A stretch of 64,000 nucleotides of DNA from Gracilaria gracilis (GCA_030374805.1 JARGSG010000212.1:424108-488107), one strand, 5' to 3'; numbered from the stretch's first letter, positions 43,211-55,900 are shown. Numbers and translations: made by a program. Notes: a model not told the origin generated them from the letters alone.

Positions 43211-45485
43211 GGTGGCGTGCAGAGACCAGACTGTTTGCTGTAAGCACAATGCAAATCATGATACTCGGGAAGCATTGACGCTTGCCGACCGTACATGCTG
43301 ATGACTTGCAGGCGGCAAAGAGCGTGCGCAAAAAAAAAAATTAAAAAAGGCGACGGTGGTGAGGAGGCGGTGTCTCGCTGATAGCGCGACACCAATGCAG
43401 TTTTCCCTGTCGCACACGTTGAGCACCAAATTAGGCGCGCGGCGTGGGGGCGGTTGACAGGCGCGCCAAGGCGCAGTGAGCCACTATACGGGCGCCCACG
43501 TTTTCGCAGCGGCCTAGGCGGCGACTACGTCGCGGGCGATACGAGTTGACACGGCGCACACTGCGGCGGCCACAGCGATGGGAACTCGGCGCGGCGGCGG
43601 TCGGGCGGTGGGCGGGAGCAAGCGCTGTTTTGCGGCTGTGAGTGCGTCTAGATGGCTCGCATGCTTGCGCGTGTGCATGTCATGGGCGCGTGAGTGAAGG
43701 CGGCGCTTGTAGCTTGTAGCAGACGCAAGTGAAAAGGCAACGTGCGAGCGGGCTGACATAGCGATGCTGATTATATAGATGATGACGGTGGGTTGTGTGT
43801 TGCACCAGGTGCAAGTGGTTGTGAACTGCAAGCGTGGGCAGCAGTGGATTGGACGCGGTTGGTGGAGCGAGTTGTGTGCTTGTAACGAGTATCTATGTAG
43901 TACATATGGATACCAACGCTCGCGGCTCTGTGTAATATATTGACGCGGTTGCGAGTGTGAGTGTGTGTGTGTGTGGGTTTGTTTGTGTGAGTGTGTGTTC
44001 GCGTGTGGGTGTTTGCGTGTGTGTGTTCGCGTGTGTGTGTTCGCGCGTGTGTGTTCGCGTGTGTGTGTTGGTGTGTGTGTGTGTGTGCGTGTGTGTGTGT
44101 TTGCGTGTGTGCGTGTGTGAAGGAAATTGGTAAGGTTAATCTACGACGGCAGTTTGGGAAAGCGTGTCGCGAGATCATGTACGTGTACTGTGATGGTACT
44201 GTACCGTTGGTATGGATAGTGTACCTTCATAATATGTGGTTGGCAAAAATGGAGGGCAGTTGGAATATGATAGTGATGTGATGTGAACAGATCTGATATC
44301 GCGAGCGAAAGCACGACCAATTTTGTCTCGACTGTTTGGACGGTGGAAGGCGGGGGTAGGGTTTTATGTGGTACGACGGGCACCGTATCTACGGTAGGGT
44401 ACGGGAGGCACTGCGGCACGTCAAGTTGTGCGTGCCTTGTCGAGCGCGATAGTAACCGACGGCGATGTGCCTTTTTTTGGTTGAGGTGCAAGTCGGTTAA
44501 CGAGTTCGTTTGTACGTATGAATCATACAATCGTTGCAGTCTGTGGCCGTTTCTATTGCATTGCATGGGCGGGAGCGCCGGAAAGAGAAGCGAGCTGTGT
44601 GTGAGTTGCGTGATGCACCCGCGGTGTGCACGAGGCGACGTGGGAGAGGAACGGTGCAAGCCGTCAACACGCGGCGGACAACGGCTGCGCGGCGGCCGTT
44701 TTCGCGCGTGTTGCACGCGGGAAGCGGCGCATAAGTTAGGAACGCTAACCTTACTACGCAGCGGCAGGTGCGGCGCACGCAATTTTGCATCCAATCAAAA
44801 CACACAAGTTGGTGCTTTTTTTTTATACAGGCGGCGCGCAATGCGGCGCTTCGTCGCCCGCGGCAGCGGAGGAGGAGGGGGCGGCGGCGGCGGAGGAGGC
44901 GGCGACGGCGGCGGCAGCGGCGGCAGCGGCGGCGTGGCGCTTGTTTTATATGCGCGACCGAATCTACGGCAAAGATTGTATGGCGCGCCGCATCGGCGGC
45001 GTGGCGCTTGTTTCATATGCGCGACCGAATCTACGGCAAAGATTGTATGGCGCGCCGCATCGGCGGCGTGGCGCTTGTTTCATATGCGCGACCGAATCTA
45101 CGGCAAAGATTGTATGGCGCGCCGCATCTCGCGCGCGCAGCGGCGCCGCGAGATCGACGCGCCCCCCCCCCCCCCCGCCTCGCGCGCGCGCACGCAACGG
45201 AAAACGATCGCGCGCGCGCGCGCCGCGTTGACGCGCCCGGAAAACGTGTCAACTCATCGCCAAGCTGTGCCTCGCGCGAGCGACGCCGGCGCCCGCGCGC
45301 CGTTTCATATCTGCGCTGTCAGCACGGGCGCCCCCCCCGCACCCCCGTGCGCACGCGTGCGCTCGCCGCGCGTCGCGTCGCAGAGCCGCGCCGCCATCAC
45401 ATTTACAAGGCTGTCACGTAGCGCTCACGTCGCAACTTGCTCTTCCCTCCCCCACCTTCCCCCCACATCGCCGCCTCCACCTCCG
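43211..45485. other. Gene-poor, GC-rich with microsatellites
   Basis: A GT-rich microsatellite with interruptions occupies about 43955-44125. A long frame on the plus strand (44283 onward) runs through simple GGC repeats, a 67-bp triplication and a C15 run at 45162-45176 and is judged spurious. No known protein motif was seen. Confidence 0.45.
44928..45128 (+). repeat. 67-bp unit tandemly repeated three times
   Basis: Three nearly identical 67-bp units start at 44928, 44995 and 45062 with GGCGGCGTGGCGCTTG and contain GCGACCGAATCTACGGC. Since 67 is not a multiple of three, the encoded residues change frame at each unit, which argues against coding function. Confidence 0.9.
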
Positions 45486-45682
45486 CCAACCACACACACA
45501 CACACACACATACATCATCGCCCTTTGCCCATCGCCCATCACCGATCGCCCATCGCCGATTGCCCATATCGTCCATCGCCCATCGTTTATCGCCCATTGC
45601 CCATTGTCCATCGCCCATTGTTCATTGTCCATTGTCCATTGTTCATTGTCCTTTGTCAATCGCCCATCGCCCATCGCCCCCT

Positions 45683-45720
<38 letters not shown>

Positions 45721-45725
45721 CACAG
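45486..45725. repeat. CA microsatellites flanking a CCCATCG-type array
   Basis: Two CA tracts (about 45487-45511 and 45685-45724) bracket about 170 bp of degenerate 7- to 8-bp units (CCCATCG, CCCATTG, TCCATTG). The array ends two bases before the start codon of the zinc-finger gene, so it forms its leader or core promoter. Confidence 0.8.
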
Positions 45726-45726
45726 C

Positions 45727-46620
45727 ATGGACAACGCGCTGCCGCTGCCGCCCTTCGTGCCGGCCGATCTGTCGTCATGCGTGCCAATCTCCGCCATGCT
45801 CAACGCGGCAATGGTGGAGCCGCCATGCGGCGCCGCCGCAGCCGCCGTCACGCCATCGGCGCCGTGCGAGCTACCCGAGCCGCCCTCGCCGCGCTGGCCC
45901 GACCTGGACCTGCTGGAGCTCATCATTCCGTCCGCGTCGTCGGCGTGCTCGTCGCCGGCGTGGCCGCCGCCGCCGCCGCCGCCGCCGCCGCAGCAGCAGC
46001 AGCAGCACGTGCCGCTGCCGCCGCCCGCGCCGCCCACGCCGCCCTCGCCCGCGCCGCCGCTGGCGCTGCCGGCGCTGTGCGGCGCGGCGCTGCCGGCGCT
46101 GCCGTCGCTGGCGCGCGCCGGCGCGCTAGCGTGGTCGCCCGTGTCGGAGCGCGGCGCGAGCGCGAGCGCGCGCTCGCGCTCGCCGGCGGGCGCCACCACG
46201 GCCACAGCGGCAGCGGCGTCGCGCATCCACAAGCAGACGCGGCGCTACACGGTGCCCAAGAGCTCGCGCTACTGCCACCTGTGCGCGCGGCACCAGCGGT
46301 CGGTGGGCATGGTGGCGTGCGGCAACGTGGCGCTCGGGCTGTGTCAGAAGTCGGTGTGCATCAAGTGCATCGCTACGTATGCGCTCAACGTGCGGCTGCC
46401 CAACTGGTCGTGCCCGCACTGCTGCAATAACTGTCCCAGGCGCGCAAAGTGCTTCTCGTACGACCGACAGACGGCGCGCCGGAGGGAACGGTCGCTGCGC
46501 GCAAAGCTGAGCGCGGGCGCGCCTGTGTCGCAGCAGCCGGCGCTGCCGCAGCCGCAGCAGCCCAAGGTGCAGCTGCAACAAGAGCGTTCGACGTTGTCAA
46601 CTAACTACAAGTGCGTATAG
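45727..46620 (+). CDS. Pro/Ala-rich zinc-finger protein, possibly CDCA7-like
   Basis: This 298-residue frame starts at the ATG that follows a CA microsatellite. The first 170 residues are low-complexity: Pro- and Ala-rich, with P9 and Q5 runs and a short Arg/Ser tract. Residues about 180-250 hold a Cys cluster: YCHLC, then single Cys residues in ACGN and GLCQ, then VCIKC, WSCPHCCNNC and AKCFSY. The spacing and the WxCPxC element resemble the zf-4CXXC_R1 finger of CDCA7-type DNA-binding proteins, which bind hemimethylated or non-B DNA and recruit chromatin remodellers. The match is by eye and the last Cys pairs deviate, so a RING/PHD-like finger is an alternative. The tail is basic, then Gln-rich. 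It ends in TAG. The very high GC is shared by its flanks. Confidence 0.6.
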   Translation: MDNALPLPPFVPADLSSCVPISAMLNAAMVEPPCGAAAAAVTPSAPCELPEPPSPRWPDLDLLELIIPSASSACSSPAWPPPPPPPPPQQQQQHVPLPPPAPPTPPSPAPPLALPALCGAALPALPSLARAGALAWSPVSERGASASARSRSPAGATTATAAAASRIHKQTRRYTVPKSSRYCHLCARHQRSVGMVACGNVALGLCQKSVCIKCIATYALNVRLPNWSCPHCCNNCPRRAKCFSYDRQTARRRERSLRAKLSAGAPVSQQPALPQPQQPKVQLQQERSTLSTNYKCV

Positions 46621-46961
46621 AGGTGTGTGTGTGTGTGTGAGAGAGAGGCAGAGACAGAGAAGGAGAGGGAGAGAGAACAGTTTGAAAGGAGCAAATGTGT
46701 TGAGTGTTTAGAGTAGCAAACTGATTGGTGTCTGAGGTTACTCTGCGAGAGTTTGATTCGTGTGTGAATAAAAAGAATGAGTCATTACACAAGCTGGGTG
46801 CGAGATTATACGGCGGTTGCGATAAATATCCGCCAGCCACTTGAGCAAGCACCAATGAAAAGGGCCAATGAAATGAATCAAGTTGCGATCTCACCGTGAT
46901 GATGTTTCGCGATCGAATCGAACGGTCAGCAGCTTGTTAATGTTACCATGGTCGCAAACAA

Positions 46962-46999
<38 letters not shown>

Positions 47000-47567
47000 G
47001 TAATCGTGCCGAATGAAAACTGAGCACTGGGTGAGAGGCGCTCAGCGCCGCAGCTTGCAGCGCGCAGCCCGCGGCGGCAGCCGCCGCAGTGGCGGCGGAG
47101 TGGGCGGCGGCGGCGGCGGCGGCTGCGTGCAGCTGCGGCGCGCACGCGAAGGAAAAGAAGCGCGCGCCTTCATACACAGCACGCAGCGCGCGTTGCACAC
47201 GCGCAGCAGCACGTGCTGCGGGCGCGGGGGGGGGCGGCAAAGCGGCACGCGCCGCGCCAACGGCGCCACGCGCACGCAAGCGCGGCGCGCCACCCAGCAA
47301 CAAACAAACATACAAACAAACGCGACGGGCGCTGCGCGTGCGCGCTGGCGCGCTCGCTTGCGTGATACGCGCGCCGCGCGCACTGCCCGCTCGCGACGTT
47401 TCACAGCAGCGCAATTACACCCGGCTGTGCAATTACTGTGCACGCCGCGCAAACCATGTTGCCGGAACGTGCTGTTGCCACCCCAAGGGTGTTCACATGC
47501 GTCAGTCTCACGCAACGCGAAAAGCGCCACACACCCACACACACCCACACACTCCGTTGGTTTAGAT
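46621..47567. other. Intergenic with GT/GA microsatellites
   Basis: A GT then GA run follows the stop codon (46623-46675) and a second GT tract lies at about 46967-46998. The interval 47030-47400 is GC-rich with GGC repeats; frames through it on both strands are judged spurious. CACACCC repeats occur near 47530-47555. Confidence 0.45.
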
Positions 47568-48122
47568 ATGCGCTTACCCCGATCTACCTTCAGCATCTCT
47601 AACTACAGTACTACCCCTGTAGAGCTACACTCTCCCGTCCTGCTCGCTACCGAATCAATCAACATTCGTTTGCTTTTTGTTAAACCAGCGAGCCCTGGCT
47701 GCGTACAACTCGGCGACGAGCAACTGTTGCACATCATCATGATGTTCAATGTCGGTCGGTACTGTAGCTCCCTGTACACCACATCCCGGCTGCGACAGCT
47801 GCGCACACGTATGCCGCACTTTCTCAACCTTCACCATGCTGCGCCAACCAACCCATTTGTGACGCGCGCCTTTAGCGCTCTGCTCCGTCATGCGGCGAGA
47901 GACAACTATTTCAGCTCCCTGCCCTTCTCGGAGCGCGTGCATGCGCCCATACGCTGCATGCAAACCGGCGAGACACAGCTTCTCACAGCACATTCACAAC
48001 CCACCATTGTGAAGTCAGAAACAGTATTACTTGCCCGACTTGAAGCGCCCCTCAACGTGATTCACAGCATTATACCATCACTTACCCCACCCAAATCTGT
48101 GCCCGTGCAGCGAAAATCATAA
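47568..48122 (+). CDS. Hypothetical protein
   Basis: The frame extends upstream through low-complexity sequence, but composition becomes protein-like only from the ATG at 47568, giving 184 residues. The sequence mixes hydrophobic and charged residues (LLFVKPASPGCVQLGDEQLLHI, FVTRAFSALLRHAARDNYF) without a recognisable domain, signal peptide or membrane span. It ends in TAA. Called at low confidence because nothing beyond length and composition supports it. Confidence 0.35.
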   Translation: MRLPRSTFSISNYSTTPVELHSPVLLATESINIRLLFVKPASPGCVQLGDEQLLHIIMMFNVGRYCSSLYTTSRLRQLRTRMPHFLNLHHAAPTNPFVTRAFSALLRHAARDNYFSSLPFSERVHAPIRCMQTGETQLLTAHSQPTIVKSETVLLARLEAPLNVIHSIIPSLTPPKSVPVQRKS

Positions 48123-49475
48123 CTCCAACGCAAGGAACCCATGTCTCCTCACTGCCCACGCTATGGACGCCGAACACCAGAGCCACCGAGCTGCAGCTGC
48201 TCACAGAACAACAACCGTACCGCGTCGGACACTCAACCAAGGCCTCATCATGTCCGTATACTTGCGCAACTATTCGCCATGAACTGAATCCGTGCTGAAC
48301 CCCGGCTGTGTTCTCTTGCTTACGATATGAGGCAAGTGCAAATGCACATGTATCCATCTCGTGCATCGATCACGCCGCATGAGCCATCGCGCCTATCGAT
48401 TACCCATAGCCATGCATACCAGTACGTTCGAGGCATCAAATTGATACCTGCCCCATTATAGCACTATCATGCGAGAGTCACGCACGCCTGCACCTGCTGG
48501 GAAAATATGCTCAGTTAAGGCGAGGCTGTGTCCACGAGATCAAATGACTGCGTGCGGTTGGCAGCGTTGATGCCAGCTTCTCATTAAATGCCCATTCTCC
48601 GAATCGGCACTTGTGAGTGATAGCCGTGCCGCTGCCATCCATTGCCGTTGTGCATCACGCTCTTGCGAGCCATCAAGCTCTTGCGAGCCGTCAAGCCCTT
48701 GCGAGCCGTCAAGCCCTTGCGAGCGGTGCCGAGCGCATAACGATCCCATCACTGCCAGCAAAGATAACGCCCATACCTCATACGGTTAGCACCGGTAGCA
48801 CAACTAAACGCCGTGCTTCCCCGCAACGTTGAGCCGCTAGACGTGCAGGAGCTTCGCAACTCGCAAGCTGCGCGCAGCTCACGTCGGCCGCGCTTAGCGA
48901 CGGCGTTGCATTCTCACAACACATTGTGCCCGCGCGTGGCGCTTTCGAAACCATGACCGTGTGAGGTACAGTAGATAAACTTTACCGTTGGTAGAGCCCC
49001 GAAACACCGAATTCAAAAGTTTTGACCCTCTTGAGAAAGTTTATTGGTGTCTTCTACGTCCAAGATCACGCGTGACTTTTTCATCCGAGCTCGCGAAATG
49101 TCTCAGACGTGTCAAACTTTTGAGAATCTTCAGTAGACAAGTGGGACTTCCTTCCGTCTGACGCTTTCTTACGTAGTATGAAGTGTAACCTATTTGAAAG
49201 GTTCCAGGCAGAGACTCCCAGCCGAACCTGTTCTTCAGGGGCAGCGCTTGTGACGTGGCCTACGACACGTAGGCTCTCTCAGAGCCCCGCGGTGTACGGG
49301 ATTTGAATTTCAAACTGCAACGCGGATCAACTCTCGCACGGTTCTCTTCTGTCATCAACCAGTCTGATTCAGTCGCACGGTGCGACTCGCACCTACCTAC
49401 ATTATCGAAGCCACATAACAGACACTACCTTGTTGAAAATATTCACTTTCATTATCATTGGCATTGTTATTAATC
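48123..49475. other. Intergenic with an 18-bp array
   Basis: Apart from the 18-bp repeat at 48656-48727 no gene or RNA was recognised. Short frames on both strands overlap and lack motifs. Confidence 0.4.
48656..48727 (+). repeat. 18-bp tandem repeat, 4 units
   Basis: Four 18-bp units of the form CAAGCTCTTGCGAGCCGT. As 18 is a multiple of three, an open frame here shows the peptide repeat HQALAS/RQALAS, but no larger gene surrounds it. Confidence 0.85.
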
Positions 49476-49793
49476 ATGAACGGAATGGACAAAATCACAC
49501 AAGTTTACATCTTTCGTTGGCGTTTAGGCAACTATTACTCCGCCGTTAACAACCTCCGTCAGGAAGTTAAGACGTGCCTCACGAAATCTTCCCAAATGAT
49601 GGTATCGTATCAGGCAATCGAATTTTACTTGGATATCAGTAACTTTCTAACGAGGTGGGTACAGTTTCAAATAGAAGATAACGTCTTTGATCGATTCTCG
49701 CACGAAATGCGCGCGGCTCACCGTTTCCTACATGAGTTTCTCTCGTGGCAAGATGATTGGATAGAAGAACAAGAAAAAGAAGGGAATCTTTGA
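49476..49793 (+). CDS. Small hypothetical protein
   Basis: A 105-residue frame from the ATG at 49476 (MNGMDKITQVYIF). It is predicted largely helical, rich in Phe, Gln, Glu and Trp (FLTRWVQFQIEDNVF, WQDDWIEEQEKEG), with no signal peptide. No family was recognised. It is convergent with the long SEC16-like gene on the other strand, 191 bp away. Composition looks protein-like, but the short length keeps confidence low. Confidence 0.4.
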   Translation: MNGMDKITQVYIFRWRLGNYYSAVNNLRQEVKTCLTKSSQMMVSYQAIEFYLDISNFLTRWVQFQIEDNVFDRFSHEMRAAHRFLHEFLSWQDDWIEEQEKEGNL

Positions 49794-49984
49794 GAACAAT
49801 CGCATCTATTGTCAGTCTTACTCTACTTGATTCAGATGTGAAGACGTCTCCGATATAACCGTATAAGTAAAACGCTTTTCAGCAGGTTCTGTTCGTCGTT
49901 CTTATCCAAACGCTTTCCTGTAACTCATGAAGATTAGTACGTTTTCAGTAGAGTCCTTTGCTTATATGTACTAAAAACAATAGC

Positions 49985-52900
49985 TCATTTCCCTGGGGGA
50001 CCACTACCACTGAACGCTGCAGTCAACTTTTCTCGTAGACGCTCTCTCTCCATCCCTTTTTTGACGCTGTTTTTTCCATTGATGTATCCGAACAAGGGGA
50101 CACTCGTTGGACCGCAAACCGTTTGACTCGCAGATCTTCTCCAATCTTCATCGGTAGTGCGACAGAGAAGACCTAGCACACTCCACAAAGCTGCACGACT
50201 TTCTGCAGCGGGACCATGTAGTCCAACAGAGAGTTGAGAGAGGCCGTCACACATTCTAGCATACGATTCCAGTTCCGGAGCTTGAACCGGATAGGAAAGT
50301 GGTTCAACAGCTTCTGCGGCAGCGACCCAATCGTCATTTGTGCCATCCCCACCAAGTGGACTTACGTCGAAGACTTGTACTCTTTGGTTGCAATTGTTCC
50401 CATTGGTCTGTGTCAACGGTGCACCATCCATTAGCTCACTTTCTGTGCTAGGAAAAACTGTAACAAACGACCCAACAAAACTCCACGAAATAATAGGTCG
50501 CGCGCCAGGGTGAATCATATCACCAGATGGATTGGTATCCATGATAGAGAAAGGATACGGAAACAGCGAGGGATCCAGGTACGTGCCGTCCTGTTGTGTC
50601 TCCGGGATGGCCGGGGTTGAAGCAGTGTAGTTTCCATAGTCTTCATAACCATAGGCGTTGGGAATGAACGCTTCCGCAGGGTGAGAACTAATAACCGGAT
50701 TCAGGTCCGGCGCAGTCTCGTAGCTCGGCAAAGAATTCTTCGTTGCAGGCTCATAGGGTCGAAAGCTAAGACTGGACGCATGATCCTCGGCGGACACGGA
50801 GAGGCCCTTGTCCACAGCAGATGTTTCCATACTTCTCTGTTCTTCAGCTCCATGGCCCCAATAGGCAGCGGAGACATCGTTAGGTGGTGCTTGATATGCG
50901 GCTGTAGAGTATGGTTCATCTTCGGTGTGAGAGTTGTGTGTTTCTTTGGTTCCCTGTGTAGATAGTCCTTGTTCTTGAGGTGGGGCTGGATAAGGTTCGG
51001 CAAAGGGGACACTTCTTTCCACACGATGTTCACTGGGCACAGCAGGAAATCTCTGTCTAGGCGCATAATTGGCCTCTGAATCTCGAATGTTTTCGGATAT
51101 AGATGTATGTTGTGGTTCAAAGGAATCATCAATATCTGAGTTTGCTGGAACAGCTTTGTACGGCTCAGGGAGGTCGGAAGCCGTCGATATAAATTGAGTT
51201 GGTTCTGATAGGTTAACTTCAGATTCAATCGCGCCCACGTTTGCCTAATGACTTGCCTCTCCGGCAAATGGCGCAAATCTTCCCGTAGATTGTAGAGATA
51301 CAGTCTCACTCTCTAGCAAAGGGGGCGCGTGTGAATCTTGACCATTCTCAGCAAACCCAGACAGCGCTTGCGACGGCTTGGGGGCATAGACACGGAAGTC
51401 CGATTCTTCGCCAAAACTTGTGCCTCAGGATGGCTCGACGGATTAGAATCGCCAAAGGCCTGATGACGATCTTCGTTATCCTCTGAGTCGTGCTCCAACG
51501 CCCCACGAAGCCGTGAGTCTTCGTGAATGTTATATACTCCGTTGTTCTCCCTAAACTCCTTCGGAGCGTAGGGACTTATTTCAAAATCGGTCTTGGTCGA
51601 TACGGGAACAAAACTGGGTTCAGATTCAAATGCACCTACAGACTGTTTATACTGGTTTCCATTTGTCTCATTCGGTGTCGGGGGCAGAGGTCCTTCCTCT
51701 GTAATGTCCTTTTCCAACTGCAAAACACCAGCTCCAGGATAGTTCGATTTAGGATGCTGCTGTTCATCAGGGGTCTTTAATATGGAATCATACTGAATTG
51801 CTTCATTGGGCACATTGTCGATATCAAAAGACGCTTCAACAACCGGTGCATCTGAGTGCAGTGGTGCGCTTCCATCCATGGCTTCCGCAGCATCTGGTTT
51901 CCTATACGGTTCGACCATATTGAACTCTTGATGATGAGATGCATTTTCATCATACCCTGGCGGCTGTGCCGGTGAAAGGAAAGATGGAAATCCATGACTC
52001 AAGCCAGGGACTTCTGCATGACTGACTTCACCAAAATTATTTCTTGCCCCATCGCCAGGTTCCGCGAGTGCATGAGTAGTCGGTACGAGGGGCATCCGAT
52101 TTGATGGTGATGCGTTTCGAGAACTCGGCCTGTCAACTGCTGTTTCAAGAACAGTGAGTTGAGATTGATCAAATGCTGCTGCGACCGCGTCAGTGGGACG
52201 ATATGGATCACATGTTCGATAAAGCGTAGGGTCTGAATCAAGACCTTCCGATTTACGGACAACATCTGGAACTCTAGAAACTCCATTCTTGTCCGTCAAC
52301 TCTGATTACGGTGTAGCATTAAATGAAAGGTGTTCCACGTTTGGTTCGTTTGTCTTAAATGCGTCGGTTCTCAACTTCACTGTTTCGGTGTTCTCATTCT
52401 CTTGCTGATACCATGTAGTCTCATCTACTGCGGGGCCTCCAGCAACATTAAAGCCGTCCAAAGAAGGCTGATTTGGCGGATCAATATCTCCACCAGGAGC
52501 GAATGGGTCGTAGTTCAAACACTGTTCTTCCAACCCAGGGGCTGTTGAAGCCTCTGCCTGTAGAAAGTCTGCTGTACCCTGTGACTTGTCCGCACTATAA
52601 GCGTCAGTTGATGTCATAAATGAAGAGCTTCCTTTGGAGTCATGATCCTGTACGTTAGCAGAATTTAGCTTCTCGGTCCAATAAGACGTTGAAAACGCAA
52701 CCTGTGGCTTGCTTTCAATCGCGTTCTCTGTCAGATCAAATGCCGTCGAATCAACTCCCTCGTTTCCATCGTGATGGTAAGAATGCTCCGTAATCGGAAC
52801 AGGTGATTCGTCTAACGGCGAGCCTTCTCCACCTCCAATACTTTTCTCAATGGGTTGCTGAACATACTGACCCACTTCACCTCTGCATTTTTCACCTCCA

Positions 52901-55900
52901 GCATTCTTCTCGGCGGGTTGATGAACATCCTGACCCACTTCATCGTTGGCGAGAGCATCTTCATTCCGGTCAACTCTTATCCCTTGCTGCTTCGAAACGA
53001 CCGGGGATAGAAGCGAACTAGCTTCATCTTGCTCCGAGGGGTTTGTCATTACCCCTTCCGTCTCATCAGGGTAACCTCCAACTTGATCCCATCCCCCCCA
53101 GATGTCATCATCATCGCCAGAGATCTCCTCAAACGGAACTGGGTCTGACTGCTCTGCATTCCCAGCTGGGACACTGAAGAACGCTTCATCTACAGCCATG
53201 TTGTCAAGATTACTCGAAGGCGCGCGTTCCCGAACGTCAGGCATAGTTTGGCTATAGTCCGAGGGATCATGACTTTCTGACGCTAGAGCCAATGGCTTGT
53301 CTTCCTTCCGCTCCTCTATTGAACCATTGACGACACGTCTTTCCGGGATAGGGATATCCTGCGCATTATCCCATTCTCCCCATATATCAGACGGAACACT
53401 TTCCTGGTTCTGCTTATCATTAACGGGCTTTGGCAGGCTTGCATTCCACGTCGCGGGACTAGGAGGCACCAGCTCTGTCGTGCTATCTACAGCATATTGT
53501 GTGCTGCTTTCTTGAATTTCATCTGGAGCGGCGCACGGTGTTTCACTGCTAACATTTGCTTCTGATTGTAGTCCCGAAGCCTCCGCCAAAAACATGTTAT
53601 CTGGTTGTGGCATTTCCGATTTGACCTCAACCGCTGACGTAGCATCAATACTCATGTGTTGTGCGGGCTTTTGGCTGAAATAATGCTGTCCTCTCTCCGG
53701 GGTTCCGATATTTCGCTGTGCTGAAGCTGAGATGTCACCCAAATCCCCCCATTGCTCCCAATCCCCTTCATTATCATCCTGCTTCTTGTCGTTTGTTAGA
53801 GTCCCAAGGGCTATGGCTGCCGAATCGAATGCCACATCTTCTCCTTTAACTTCTTCCTGTCCTATCACAGGCTCTCCTTCTTTTGGCAAGCTTAACACTC
53901 CATCAATGTTTCCTTCATGTGCAGGAGGTTCGAAGAACGGAGGCGCAGGTCTAAAAGATGTGCTGTGAATTTCTTCTCGCGTGCTCTTGCTAGTTTGTTC
54001 AAGACTATGTCCGAGCGCGCCATCAAACTCTTCGCCCACGCTTATTTGTTGAGTTGGGTCAACGGGGATTGAACTTGATGAGGATTTCGGACTTCGATTT
54101 CTGCCATCTTGTAGAAGCTCTTCAGGATTTTCAGAACCGTCCGTGAGTTGCGTTTCCAAAACCAACTCCTCTGGCAAATTCTCCTTACGTATTGTAGGCG
54201 ACGTCTCTTGGTTCTGTGGGGCAACTGTCTCTTCAAAATCTCCCCATCCTGCCCATTCACCTTCGCTAGGTTCTGCACCACAGTCTTGAATATCAAAACT
54301 ACCCAATTCCTATCCCGCTGAGTCCACACCAACATCAAAGCATGCCAAATCAGGTTCGACGGGGTTGGGAGATCCTTGCGTCGGGTTATTATCTTCTCTT
54401 GGCACAGGACACTGTCTCTCACCATACGGCACAGCCTCAGTTTCTTTTTGTTCAAAAACTTGATGCTTAGCAACGTCTCCAAGTACTGGTGTTTTCGTAG
54501 TTTCTTGCTCGACTTGTAAACCGAGCGAGTGAGGCGAAGACTGTTTCGCGCTCTCCGCAAATCCGTCTGAACCAATTTCGTCCGGACTCTGCTGAGAACG
54601 GAAATCGCTAATATCTGTCCATTCTCCCCATGCTTCCTCATCAGTCACCACTTCACCAGCCTCTTCGACGGGTTGAGGCTCTTCAACATTTCCGTCTTCG
54701 ACCCCAAATGCCGTTTCAAATGCCTCAGAACGAACTTTGGCGGTTTCAGTGACCCCATTCTGCCTCTCGACTTCTGGGATAACGTTTGTACTGTTGTCAG
54801 TCGGATGCCGATCGACCAAGCTTTCTTCGTCCAAGAATTGTGTCGTAAAAACGGTACTACATCCTCCATCTTCCGGCGCAGGTGGAAATGGCATTGCCTC
54901 TGTTGACTCCAATTGAGGGTGTTCGGCATTTTTATCTAGAGCCTTCCCCGAGGTACAACCTGAATCCATCGCCACGGATGTGTCATCAAGTTTCTCCCAT
55001 TCTCCCAAGGCCTCGGGATCAATCGCGTTATCGCCGTCGCGCTCGCTTAGTTGATTGTCATTCGGACCGGAAACCGCTTCGAATTGCTCATCCAGAAATA
55101 CCTCGTGTTCAACATTTGCTTCATCGGGATTCTTCTTTTCTGAGATACTTACATTCGTTTGCACTACAGAGGTGTCTTCCAATACCTTCGGTTCTTCATG
55201 CTGAACGACACTCGCCCCGGAAGGGGCCGTTGAGGAGTGGATTTCGCCGACCAAGCGGTCCGCTTCGTCCTGTGTAGCCTGATGTACTGATATATGTTCT
55301 GGCTGTTCATCGAAACTAACTTCTTCTCTTGCCACAGAATGAATTGGCTGAACTGATACGTCGTCAGTCTCTTTCCACTCTGCCCAAGCTTCATCGTTAT
55401 CTGTGTTCGGGGCTGGAGCGTCTGGTTCGGTAACTGGGTTTTCTTCTTCTGCAAACATCGAAGTGATAGACTGGTCGTATGGCTCAGTTTCCTTCCGTTG
55501 TGACTGGTTTAAGTGGTTTAAGACAGGGGCACGCGCCTCATAGTTGACTGGAGTGCTTCGCTGAGCTGGCACTTCTGGTAGGACAGTATGAGAGCCAACA
55601 TCAGCCGCGCCTTTCGATTGCTCTGCCGCTTCGACTACCAAAGGCTCTTGTTTCGTCAAGATTGGGGAAGCACTGGATTCAGTGGCCGGACTAGGCGCCG
55701 CTTCGCTGACTTTCGAGTCAGGCATTTCGTCTGGGATAGTAATTTCTGTGGTGTCCTTCCAACCCCCCCAAGCGTCCTCGTCGACTTCTGGATCGCTTTC
55801 ATCCAAAAGGTCATCGGCCCAGCTGTCGTTGCCCTCCCAGCCAGCCAGAAAGAACGGAACTGGGGCTAGGGAAGATCTCGCAGACTGACTAGGCTTAGTT

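Noticed and set aside
44283-46430. 715-codon plus-strand open frame
   Set aside because: It runs through a 67-bp triplication, homopolymers, CA repeats and the out-of-frame zinc-finger gene; no motif supports it.
47013-47567. N-terminal extension of the hypothetical gene at 47568
   Set aside because: Low-complexity Gly/Arg/Ala/Thr sequence from GGC and CACACC repeats, with equally long frames on the opposite strand.
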